64,000 nt of DNA, from the NCBI RefSeq assembly GCF_030388245.1, contig NZ_CP098361.1:1053001-1117000 (forward strand), given 5' to 3'. The position numbers and the translations under genes were made by a program. Below the pieces are notes generated by a model. The model did not search any database. It had not been told where the DNA came from and worked only from the letters and a program-made list of their open reading frames with translations. The DNA comes from Paracoccus sp. TOH (GTDB lineage Bacteria > Pseudomonadota > Alphaproteobacteria > Rhodobacterales > Rhodobacteraceae). Positions 54,319 to 61,613 of the stretch are shown here, in pieces. The stretch's first letter is position 1; each line of letters starts with the position of its first letter.

Positions 54319-54506
54319 GCGATGCCCTCGATCCGGTGTTTTGCCTTATTTTGCCCGTCTTGCCGCTGCCGGGCAATGACGTCGGCCTTCACGAAGTGCT
54401 GATGCGGCCCGGTCCATCGCCTCGAAGCCGTGGCAGATTTGCAAGATCGACAGCATCCTTGGGCTTTCCTGTTGCGGGAAAGACGCCGCCCGCTAAACAT
54501 GCGGGC

Positions 54507-55802
54507 ATGACCGACGATGACGAACATCCGCTGCGCTATGCCCTGGTGAACGAGCTTCACGCCCGGCCTTCGCCGCGCCTGAAGGCGCCGTGCACGGCGG
54601 TGTTCCTGGCCATCAAGGAACCGCGCGACGCCGCCAATCGCGACCGGAGGCGCGACGTGGCGCATCTGGCCGAGCTTTGCGCCCGCCACGGCGCGCCGCA
54701 TCCCGATGCCAGCGCCGGCCATTACGCGGCGCAGCTGGGCCGGCAGCAGTTGCGCTGGGAAAGCCATACCGAATTCGTGACCTATGCCGCCTTTGCGCCG
54801 GGGCTGCCGCCGCGGCCCTTCGATCCCTCGGCCGGGGCGATCTTTCCCGACGACTGGCAGCATCATGCGCCGGGCAAGCGCATCGCCGCGGTGATGATCC
54901 AGATCGATTTTCTGCCCGACGACCCGGCCGAGATCATGCCGCGGCTCAGGGAATGGTTCGCCGCCGACAGCCTCGCCTCGGTCTGGGTGCTCGAGGAGGC
55001 GGCGGTGGTCGCGGGCGATTTCCGCATCGACCCGGACGGCTGGATGCGCTTTGCGCTGTTCGTCAAGCCCGGCACCCAATCGGGCCGCATCGGCCGCATG
55101 GTGCAGCGGCTGACCGACCTGGAAACCTATCGCGCCATGTCCATGCTGGGTCTGGGCGGCGCCCGGCAGCTGACCGAACAGCTGAACGCGCTGGACCCCA
55201 AGCTCAACGACATCCTCCAGGGCATGAGCGACGATTCCCGCCCGGCCGATGCGGTGCTGCACGATCTGCTGATGGTTTCGGCCCGGCTGGAGCGCACGGC
55301 CACGCAGCAGGCCTTCCGCTTCGGCGCCACCGCCGCCTATGAGGCGATCGTCATGGACCGCGTCACCTCGCTGCGCGAATCGCGCTTCATGGGCGGGCAG
55401 ATGCTGACCGAATTCATGGCCCGCCGCTATCACCCGGCCATGCGCACGGTGAAATCGGCCGAGAAGCGGCTGGCCGCCATGCTGGACCGCAGCGAGCGCG
55501 CGGGCGAGTTGTTGCGCACCCGCGTCGATGTGCAGCGCAGCGCCCAGAACCAGGAGCTGATGCAGCGCATGGATCGCCGCGCCGACCTGCAATTGCGGCT
55601 GCAGCACACGGTCGAGGGGCTGTCGGTCGTGGCGATCAGCTATTACGCCGTCGGGCTGCTGGGCTATGCGCTTTATCCGCTGGCCCATGCGCTGCATGTC
55701 GACAAGGCGGTGCTGATCGCCGCGCTGACCCCGATCGCGGTGCTGAGCGTCTGGCTGGGCATGCGGCGCATCCGGGCCCGGCTGCATGACGCCCAGCATT
55801 GA
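54507..55802 (+). CDS. DUF3422 family membrane protein
   Basis: 431 aa from the ATG at 54507. The conserved N-terminus reads LRYALVNELHARPSPRLKAP, characteristic of DUF3422; then a region with WESHTEFVTYAAF and helical middle part rich in Arg and Leu; two membrane helices lie near the C-terminus (SVVAISYYAVGLLGYALYPL and VLIAALTPIAVLSVWLGM). The function of the family is not established. No Shine-Dalgarno is visible; instead a perfect 6-bp hairpin abuts the ATG (54488-54506), so the start may be leaderless or regulated. Confidence 0.85.
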   Translation: MTDDDEHPLRYALVNELHARPSPRLKAPCTAVFLAIKEPRDAANRDRRRDVAHLAELCARHGAPHPDASAGHYAAQLGRQQLRWESHTEFVTYAAFAPGLPPRPFDPSAGAIFPDDWQHHAPGKRIAAVMIQIDFLPDDPAEIMPRLREWFAADSLASVWVLEEAAVVAGDFRIDPDGWMRFALFVKPGTQSGRIGRMVQRLTDLETYRAMSMLGLGGARQLTEQLNALDPKLNDILQGMSDDSRPADAVLHDLLMVSARLERTATQQAFRFGATAAYEAIVMDRVTSLRESRFMGGQMLTEFMARRYHPAMRTVKSAEKRLAAMLDRSERAGELLRTRVDVQRSAQNQELMQRMDRRADLQLRLQHTVEGLSVVAISYYAVGLLGYALYPLAHALHVDKAVLIAALTPIAVLSVWLGMRRIRARLHDAQH

Positions 55803-55830
55803 GACCCCCAACCGGCAAAGGAGCCCGATC

Positions 55831-55905
55831 TTGCGACTAGTTCCCTTCTTCAGCGTCCTGCTGGCCCTTGCGGGCTGCGGCGTGCCCCTGGTTCCGCTGG
55901 TCTGA
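55831..55905 (+). CDS. 24-aa micro-lipoprotein
   Basis: A TTG start with GGAG 7 bp upstream opens a 24-codon frame. The product has a lipoprotein signal (MRLVPFFSVLLALAGC) with lipobox LAGC (Cys16), leaving a mature lipopeptide of only nine residues, CGVPLVPLV. Its stop overlaps the ATG of the ArsC-like gene in TGATG, so translation of the two is coupled. It could be an entericidin-like lipopeptide or just a translational leader; I know no family name for it. Confidence 0.65.
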   Translation: MRLVPFFSVLLALAGCGVPLVPLV

Positions 55906-56249
55906 TGGCGGGGCGGCTCAGCATGTATGGCCTTGGCCATTGCTCGACCTGCCAGAAGGCGCAGGCCGAGCTGGAGGCGGCGGGTTGGCAGGTCGAGTTC
56001 CGCGACGTCGCCAAGGCGCCGCTGGATCAGGACGAATGGCGGCGCATGATCGCGGATTTCGGCGAGAAGCTGGTCAACCGCGCCAGCCTGACCTGGCGCG
56101 GCATGTCCGAGGCGGAACGCGCCGGCACGCCCTTGCAGATGCTGTCGGCCAAGCCCTCGCTGATGAAGCGCCCGGCCATCGTCCAGGACGACAAGCGCTT
56201 GCTGGGCTGGACCGCGAACGTCAAGCGCGCGCTGGGGGTGGCGGCCTAG
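55905..56249 (+). CDS. ArsC/Spx-family reductase-like protein
   Basis: 114 aa, thioredoxin fold of the ArsC/YffB group. CSTC (Cys13-Cys16) sits in the loop after strand 1 (YGLGHCSTCQKAQAELE), like Spx/ArsC CXXC, and the later RPAIVQDDKRLLGW matches the family end. YffB-like members have no proven arsenate activity, so reductase or redox-regulatory roles are both possible. Its ATG overlaps the stop of the upstream micro-lipoprotein. It converges with the YitT gene after 7 bp. Confidence 0.85.
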   Translation: MAGRLSMYGLGHCSTCQKAQAELEAAGWQVEFRDVAKAPLDQDEWRRMIADFGEKLVNRASLTWRGMSEAERAGTPLQMLSAKPSLMKRPAIVQDDKRLLGWTANVKRALGVAA

Positions 56250-56256
56250 CCGCCGC

Positions 56257-56865
56257 TCAGACGATGTAACGGTCGCGGCGGTGGTTGATGGCGATCACCA
56301 GGTTCAGCACCAGCGCGCCCAGGAAGGACCAGGCCACGGTCGTCTCGTCGCGCAGCGTCAGCGCCACGGCGAAGATCAGCGCGTCGAAGATCAGCTGCGT
56401 CCAGCCGGCCCGGAAGCCGGTGGCGTCCTGCAGGTAAAGCGCGACGATGCCCACCCCGCCCAGCGAGGCGCCATGGCGGAACAGCGCCAGCAGCGCCGAG
56501 CCGGTCAGCAGCCCCACCAGCAGCGCGCCGACCGCCGGATGGACAGGACCGAATTCCAGCCCGTGCGGCAGCAGCGCCACCAGAATCGACATGGCACCCA
56601 CGGCGATGAAGGATTTCAGCATGAAGGCCAGGCCCAGCCGTCGGTAGCCCAGCCAGTAGAAGGGCAGGTTCACCGCGAAGAACACCGGCGCGAAGCCCCA
56701 GCCGGTGGCATAAGAGATCAGGATCGCCAGCCCGGCGGTCTGGCCGGTGACGAAGCCCAGATGCGTCAGCAGCAGCACGCCGACGGCGGCCATGAAACTG
56801 CCATAGGCGAGGCCTTGCGCATCCTCGATGACGCTGTGGCGGGCGGGGGAACCATTGTCGCTCAT
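56257..56865 (-). CDS. YitT family membrane protein
   Basis: 202 aa with five or six predicted membrane helices. The ATG at 56865 gives MSDNGSPARHSVIEDAQGL. The YitT pattern is HLGFVTGQTAGLAILISYATG (pore-like helix), LFRHGASLGGVGIVALYLQ, and a final helix LGALVLNLVIAINHRRDRY. Bacillus YitT proteins carry an additional C-terminal domain, absent here, as is usual in proteobacteria. Function is unknown. Convergent with the ArsC-like gene and downstream of the substrate-binding protein. Confidence 0.87.
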   Translation of the reverse strand: MSDNGSPARHSVIEDAQGLAYGSFMAAVGVLLLTHLGFVTGQTAGLAILISYATGWGFAPVFFAVNLPFYWLGYRRLGLAFMLKSFIAVGAMSILVALLPHGLEFGPVHPAVGALLVGLLTGSALLALFRHGASLGGVGIVALYLQDATGFRAGWTQLIFDALIFAVALTLRDETTVAWSFLGALVLNLVIAINHRRDRYIV

Positions 56866-56905
56866 GCGCCCCGTGATGCCCCGCCTGCTGCGCCGCGGCA
56901 AGGGG

Positions 56906-57901
56906 TCAGGGGGTTCGGGTGGCCTTGGCCCCGGTGCTGGCCGTGGTCTCGGACGGCGTCGCCAGATCGCTGATTTCATTGGTAAAAGCGTCTTTCGGCT
57001 CGTGGCGCAGCACTGCCTGGGCACCGCCGGCGCGCAGCGCCGCGACCGTGCGGCGATATGCCGCCTCGTCCAGGGCGCCGCTGGGCGAAAGCAGCGGTGC
57101 GATGCCGCGCAGCATTCCGGCCTGGCGGCGCAGGGCGCCGTCGTCGGGATCGGGGCCCAGGAGCAGCCGGGCGCTCTCCTCGGGCCGGGCCACGGCCTCG
57201 TGCCAGCCGCGCATGCTGGCGCGCAGGAACCGCGCCAGCCGTTCGCGCGCCTCGGGATCGGCCAGCTGCTGTGGCAGGACGTAAAGCCCATCCTCGAGCA
57301 GGTCGACTCCCTGATGCTGCGGGTCCAGCCGCACCAGCCCCGCGCCCTCGGCGGGGTCATAGCTCAGCGTGCTGATGCAGGCGGCCTGCTTGTGGCGCAG
57401 CATCTCGGCCCCCGGCCATTGTGCCAGCAGCGCCACGCCTTCGAGGCTGTCATCGGGTTTCAGCCCCAGCCGGTTCACCCAGGCGAGCAGCGGGTATTCC
57501 GTGCCGCCGAACCAGCTGCCCAGCGTCTTGCCGCGCAGGTCGGCGGCCGAGGCGACGCCGGCATCGGCCCGGCAGGTTAGCCGCAGGGCGGGGCGGGAAA
57601 AGATCTGCGCCACATTGACCAGCGGCAGGCCGTTCTCGCGCGCGACCAGCGCCGGCGGCATCCAGGCGACGGCCATGTCGGCCGCGCCCCGCGCCAGCGC
57701 CTCGAAGGGCGGCGCGTCGTCGGCGGGACGCAGGTCCACCTCCAGCCCTTCCTCGGCATAGAAGCCGCGGGCCTCGGCCACCAGGAAGCCGGCGGATTCG
57801 GCCAGGGCCGGGCCGCGCAGCTGAACGGTCAGGCTGTCGGCCCGCGCGCCAAGCGCGGTGGCCAGGACCAGCGCCACGGCCGGGATCAGGGATTTCATCA
57901 T
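56906..57901 (-). CDS. NMT1/THI5-type ABC transporter substrate-binding protein
   Basis: 331 aa from the ATG at 57901 (a second ATG immediately follows). A signal peptide (SLIPAVALVLATALGARA) precedes an SsuA/THI5-like fold: FLVAEARGFYAEEGLEVDL, LARGAADMAVAWMPPALVA, and a hinge with CRADAGVASAADLRGKTLGSWFGG. Relatives bind thiamine precursors, nitrate, taurine or alkanesulfonates. No ABC permease or ATPase gene is adjacent, so its transporter is elsewhere. No riboswitch is evident upstream. Confidence 0.85.
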   Translation of the reverse strand: MMKSLIPAVALVLATALGARADSLTVQLRGPALAESAGFLVAEARGFYAEEGLEVDLRPADDAPPFEALARGAADMAVAWMPPALVARENGLPLVNVAQIFSRPALRLTCRADAGVASAADLRGKTLGSWFGGTEYPLLAWVNRLGLKPDDSLEGVALLAQWPGAEMLRHKQAACISTLSYDPAEGAGLVRLDPQHQGVDLLEDGLYVLPQQLADPEARERLARFLRASMRGWHEAVARPEESARLLLGPDPDDGALRRQAGMLRGIAPLLSPSGALDEAAYRRTVAALRAGGAQAVLRHEPKDAFTNEISDLATPSETTASTGAKATRTP

Positions 57902-57979
57902 CGCGTCACGCCCCATGCGCGCCATGGTTAGACGGCGCGTATCCTTGCCGCAAGCCATGCCTCGGGCACGAAACCGCGA

Positions 57980-59401
57980 TCAGTCGCGGGAATAGACATC
58001 CTCGTAGCGCACGATGTCGTCCTCGCCCAGATAGGCGCCGGTCTGCACCTCGATCAGCACCATCGGCACCTTGCCGGGATTCTCCATCCGGTGCACGGCG
58101 CCCAGCGGCACGTAGATCGACTGGTTCTCGGTCACCAGCGTCACCGTGTCGTTCACCGTCACCCGTGCGGTGCCCGAGACCACGATCCAATGTTCCGAGC
58201 GGTGGAAATGCGATTGCAGCGACAGCGCGCCGCCCGGGTTGACCACGATGCGCTTGACCTGGAAGCGGTCGGCCAGCGCCAGGGTCTCGAACCAGCCCCA
58301 GGGCCGATGGTCGCGCAGGAAGCTCTCGGCCTGACGGGCGCCCTTTTCCTTCAGCGCCGAGACCGCCTGCCGGACCTCTTGCGCGCGGTCCATGCCGGCG
58401 ACCAGAACCGCGTCCTTGGTGGCCACGACCATCACGTCCGTCAGGCCGATGCCCACCACCTCCATCCCCTCGTCCTGCGAGCGCAGCAGCACGTTGTCGC
58501 AGTCGATGGCGGTCGAGCGGTCGTCGGTCACGGCGCCGCGCTCGGCCGGGACGGCCTCTTGCGTCTCGCGCCAGACCGCGTCCCAGCCGCCCAGATCCGA
58601 CCAATGCCCCGAGAAGCGCACCACCGACAGGTTCTCGGCCTTTTCCAGCACCGCGTAATCGACCGAGCGGTCGGGCAGGCGCTCCCAGGGTTCGGGCGCC
58701 AGCCGCAGGAAGCCCAGGTCGGCATGGGCCTCGGCCAGCGCTGCCCTGACCGGGTCGAGATATTCCGGCGCATGGGCCTCGAAGGCTTCGATCATGGTGC
58801 GGGCGGCGAAAAGGAAGATCCCGGCGTTCCACAGGAAATTGCCCTGCGCGATCATCTGCGCCGCCTTCCCGGCATCGGGCTTTTCGACGAAGCGCTTCAG
58901 CGTGACCGGGCCTTCGCCGGCCGCTTCGGCCTCCATGTAGCCATAGCCGGTCTCGGGGCGGGTCGGGGTGATGCCGAAGGTGACAATGCGGCCGGCCGTC
59001 GCTGCCGGCAGGCCCAGGTCGACGGCGCGGCCGAAGGCCGCGGCATCGGGCACCACATGGTCCGAGGGCGCCACCAGCAGCACCGCATCCGGATCCTGCT
59101 CGGCGGCGGTCAGCGCGGCGGCCAGAATGGCGGGGGCGGTGTTGCGGCCGGCGGGTTCGATCAGAATGGCCGAGGGCGCGATGCCGATCTGGTCGAGCTG
59201 CTCGGCGACGATGAAGCGGAAATCGGCATTGGTCATCACCAGCGGCGCGCCGTAGCGTGGACCGTGAAGCCGCCGGGCCGAGGCCTGGAACAGGCTTTCC
59301 TCGCCCACCAGCGGCGCGAACTGCTTGGGAAAGCTCTTGCGCGAGACGGGCCAGAGCCGGGTGCCCGAACCGCCGGCAAGAAGAACAGGGGTGATCGTCA
59401 T
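57980..59401 (-). CDS. manC: Mannose-1-phosphate guanylyltransferase/mannose-6-phosphate isomerase
   Basis: 473 aa, bifunctional AlgA/ManC type. The pyrophosphorylase signature is AGGSGTRLWPVSRKSFPKQF near the N-terminus with FVEKPD for the sugar-nucleotide loop; the C-terminal cupin (HFHRSEHWIVVSGTARVTV) provides the isomerase. It makes GDP-mannose for surface polysaccharides. ATG at 59401 follows the conserved start; a longer frame to 59434 is unconserved. No polysaccharide cluster is adjacent. Confidence 0.95.
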   Translation of the reverse strand: MTITPVLLAGGSGTRLWPVSRKSFPKQFAPLVGEESLFQASARRLHGPRYGAPLVMTNADFRFIVAEQLDQIGIAPSAILIEPAGRNTAPAILAAALTAAEQDPDAVLLVAPSDHVVPDAAAFGRAVDLGLPAATAGRIVTFGITPTRPETGYGYMEAEAAGEGPVTLKRFVEKPDAGKAAQMIAQGNFLWNAGIFLFAARTMIEAFEAHAPEYLDPVRAALAEAHADLGFLRLAPEPWERLPDRSVDYAVLEKAENLSVVRFSGHWSDLGGWDAVWRETQEAVPAERGAVTDDRSTAIDCDNVLLRSQDEGMEVVGIGLTDVMVVATKDAVLVAGMDRAQEVRQAVSALKEKGARQAESFLRDHRPWGWFETLALADRFQVKRIVVNPGGALSLQSHFHRSEHWIVVSGTARVTVNDTVTLVTENQSIYVPLGAVHRMENPGKVPMVLIEVQTGAYLGEDDIVRYEDVYSRD

Positions 59402-59545
59402 CGAAATCGCTCCATCGGCCAAGGCCGTTTCCATCCGCTTTCGTTATCCGCCGGCGCCTTGCCCGCGCAAGTTGCGCAAAAGGGCAGGGCGGCGGGGCCG
59501 CGCCCCCCGGATACCATGCCGCGCCGATGCCGGCAAACCCGCGCG

Positions 59546-60463
59546 TCAATAGCCGCGGGCCCGGTCCACCAGATGCAGAAGCGACCCGCCCCGCATGGCG
59601 CGGCGCAGGTTCTCGGCCGCGACGGCGGCGGCGGTTTCGGGCCGGGTCTCGGCCGAGACATGCGGCGTCACCGTCACCTGCGGATGGCCCCAGAAAGGAT
59701 GATCGGGCGGCAGCGGCTCGGTCTGGAACACGTCCAGCACGGCATGGCCCAGGCCCGCATCCAGCGCGGCCAGCAGCGCCTGTTCGTCGATCAGCGTGCC
59801 GCGCCCGGCATTGATGACGGTGGCGCCCCTGGGCAGCATGGCCAGCCGTTCGGCGCCAAGCAGGCCGCGCGTTCCGGGCGTGTCGGGCAGCAGGCAGATC
59901 AGGATCTCGGCGCGGCGCAGCGCCTCGGGCAGGGCCGCGCCGGGCAGGACCGCGATCCCCGGCACCGGGCGGCCCGACCCGGACCAGCCGGTGACGCGGA
60001 AGCCGAGGTTCGCCAGCGCCAGGGCCACCGCCCGGCCCAGCTCTCCCATGCCCAGCACGGTCACGCCGCGCCCGGCGGCCAAGGGCGGGGTCAGGTGGTT
60101 GCGCCAGACGCCGTCCTGCGCGTAGCGGTCCATGCCCAGATGCGCGCGCAGCGTCCAGCCGGCGCAGTATTCCACCATGCCCAGCGCCAGCCCCGGATCG
60201 ACCATCCGGCACAGCGGCTGCGTCAGGGTCGGGTTGGTCACGATACGCTCGACCCCGGCCCAAAGGCTTTGCACCAGCCGGGCGCGGGTGAAGGGGGTGA
60301 AATCCAGTATGCGGCCGTCCTCGGGATAGCCCGGCGCGTAGATCAGCGCGTCGAAGCCGGCCGGATCGCCGGCGCGGCACAGCTCCATCTCGGGGCAGGC
60401 GGCGCGAAGCGCGGGCGCCCAGGCGTCCCAGAGCCGGGCGGGGGCGGCGAACAGCACCCGCAT
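59546..60463 (-). CDS. Glyoxylate/hydroxypyruvate reductase (GhrA-like)
   Basis: 305 aa from the ATG at 60463. The D-2-hydroxyacid dehydrogenase fold shows VTVLGMGELGRAVALAL (NAD-binding), LPDTPGTRGLLGAERLAMLPRGA, NAGRGTLIDEQALLAAL and the catalytic His in VTPHVSAETRPETAA. The GhrA group reduces glyoxylate and hydroxypyruvate with NADPH. It follows rodA by 4 bp on the same strand, so it may be read through from the cell-elongation operon although unrelated in function. Confidence 0.9.
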   Translation of the reverse strand: MRVLFAAPARLWDAWAPALRAACPEMELCRAGDPAGFDALIYAPGYPEDGRILDFTPFTRARLVQSLWAGVERIVTNPTLTQPLCRMVDPGLALGMVEYCAGWTLRAHLGMDRYAQDGVWRNHLTPPLAAGRGVTVLGMGELGRAVALALANLGFRVTGWSGSGRPVPGIAVLPGAALPEALRRAEILICLLPDTPGTRGLLGAERLAMLPRGATVINAGRGTLIDEQALLAALDAGLGHAVLDVFQTEPLPPDHPFWGHPQVTVTPHVSAETRPETAAAVAAENLRRAMRGGSLLHLVDRARGY

Positions 60464-60467
60464 CGCC

Positions 60468-61610
60468 TCAGCCCCGCGGCCGGTGGACATGGGCCGATTG
60501 CACGATGCCGAAGGCCATCAGCAGGATCATCAGCGAGGTTCCGCCATAGCTGACCAGCGGCAGGGGCGAACCCTTGGCGGGCAGCATGCCCATCACCGTG
60601 GCCATGTTGATCGAGAAATACAGAAAGAACGTGCCGGCGATGCCGATGGTCATCAGGCTGGCGAACCGGTCGCGATTGGTCAGCGCCGAATACATGCAGA
60701 AGCCCAGGATCAGCACATAGAGCATCAGCAGCGAGCCGGCGCCGACGAATCCGAACTCCTCGGCCAGCGAGGTGAAGATGAAGTCGGTGTGCTTTTCGGG
60801 CAGGAAGTTCAGCCGCGACTGCGTGCCCTGCATGAAGCCGCGCCCCGACCAGCCGCCCGATCCCAGCGCGATCTGCGCCTGGGCGATGTTGTATCCGGCG
60901 CCCAGCGGGTCCGAGCCGGGATCGAGGAAGGTGTCGATGCGCTTGAACTGGTAGTCGTGCAGAAGCTGCCAGTCGGTGCCCCGGCTTTCCATCACCGCGG
61001 TGATGCCGGCGACGACAATGGCGATGACGGCGGCGAAATACCACAGGCTGACGCCGGCCGCGAACATCACGATGCCGCCCCCGGCGATCAGCATGATCGA
61101 GGTGCCCAGGTCGGGCTGCATCAGCACCAGCCCGGTCGGCAGCAGGATCAGCACCACCGGGACCAGCACCCAGAACGGCCGCGAGACCTTTTCGACCGGC
61201 AACCAGTCGTAATAGGCGGCCAGCGTCATCACGAAGGCCACCTTGGTCAGTTCGGAGGGCTGGATGCGGATCGGCCCCAGCACCAGCCAGCGCTGCGCGC
61301 CCATGCCGACATGGCCCATCACCTCGACCAGCACCAGCAGCAGCACGCAGATCACATAGGAGGCGACCGAGATCGAGCGCCAGAACCAGATCGGCACGAA
61401 GGCCAGCGCGAACATCACCACCATGCCGACGGCGAAACGCTCCATCTGCGGACCGGCCCATTGGTCGATATCGCCGCCCGAGACGGAATAAAGCATCAGG
61501 AAGCCGATGCAGCTGACGGCGGTGACCAGGAAGACCAGCGGCCAGTTCAGGTGCAGGATCTTGCGCCAGCCGGTCGGCGCCTGCGCGACATGATAGTTCA
61601 GATAGCTCAT
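60468..61610 (-). CDS. rodA: Rod shape-determining protein RodA
   Basis: 380 aa, SEDS family glycosyltransferase with ten predicted helices. Marks include LMQPDLGTSIMLIAGGG, AQIALGSGGWSGRGFMQGTQSRLNFLPEKHTDFIF and the C-terminal LPLVSYGGTSLMILLMAFG. RodA polymerises glycan strands during elongation together with PBP2. It starts 3 bp after mrdA and belongs to an mreD-mrdA-rodA operon; mreB and mreC would lie beyond the window end. Confidence 0.97.
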   Translation of the reverse strand: MSYLNYHVAQAPTGWRKILHLNWPLVFLVTAVSCIGFLMLYSVSGGDIDQWAGPQMERFAVGMVVMFALAFVPIWFWRSISVASYVICVLLLVLVEVMGHVGMGAQRWLVLGPIRIQPSELTKVAFVMTLAAYYDWLPVEKVSRPFWVLVPVVLILLPTGLVLMQPDLGTSIMLIAGGGIVMFAAGVSLWYFAAVIAIVVAGITAVMESRGTDWQLLHDYQFKRIDTFLDPGSDPLGAGYNIAQAQIALGSGGWSGRGFMQGTQSRLNFLPEKHTDFIFTSLAEEFGFVGAGSLLMLYVLILGFCMYSALTNRDRFASLMTIGIAGTFFLYFSINMATVMGMLPAKGSPLPLVSYGGTSLMILLMAFGIVQSAHVHRPRG

Positions 61611-61613
61611 GCG

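Noticed and set aside
57902..57979. Possible thiamine riboswitch ahead of the THI5-like binding-protein gene
   Set aside because: The 5' side of the gene (beyond 57901 on the minus strand) runs straight into manC and contains no recognisable thi-box helices.
58091..60553. An 820-codon plus-strand frame opposite manC and the GhrA-like gene
   Set aside because: Same reason: antisense to two clear enzymes, composition typical of shadow frames.
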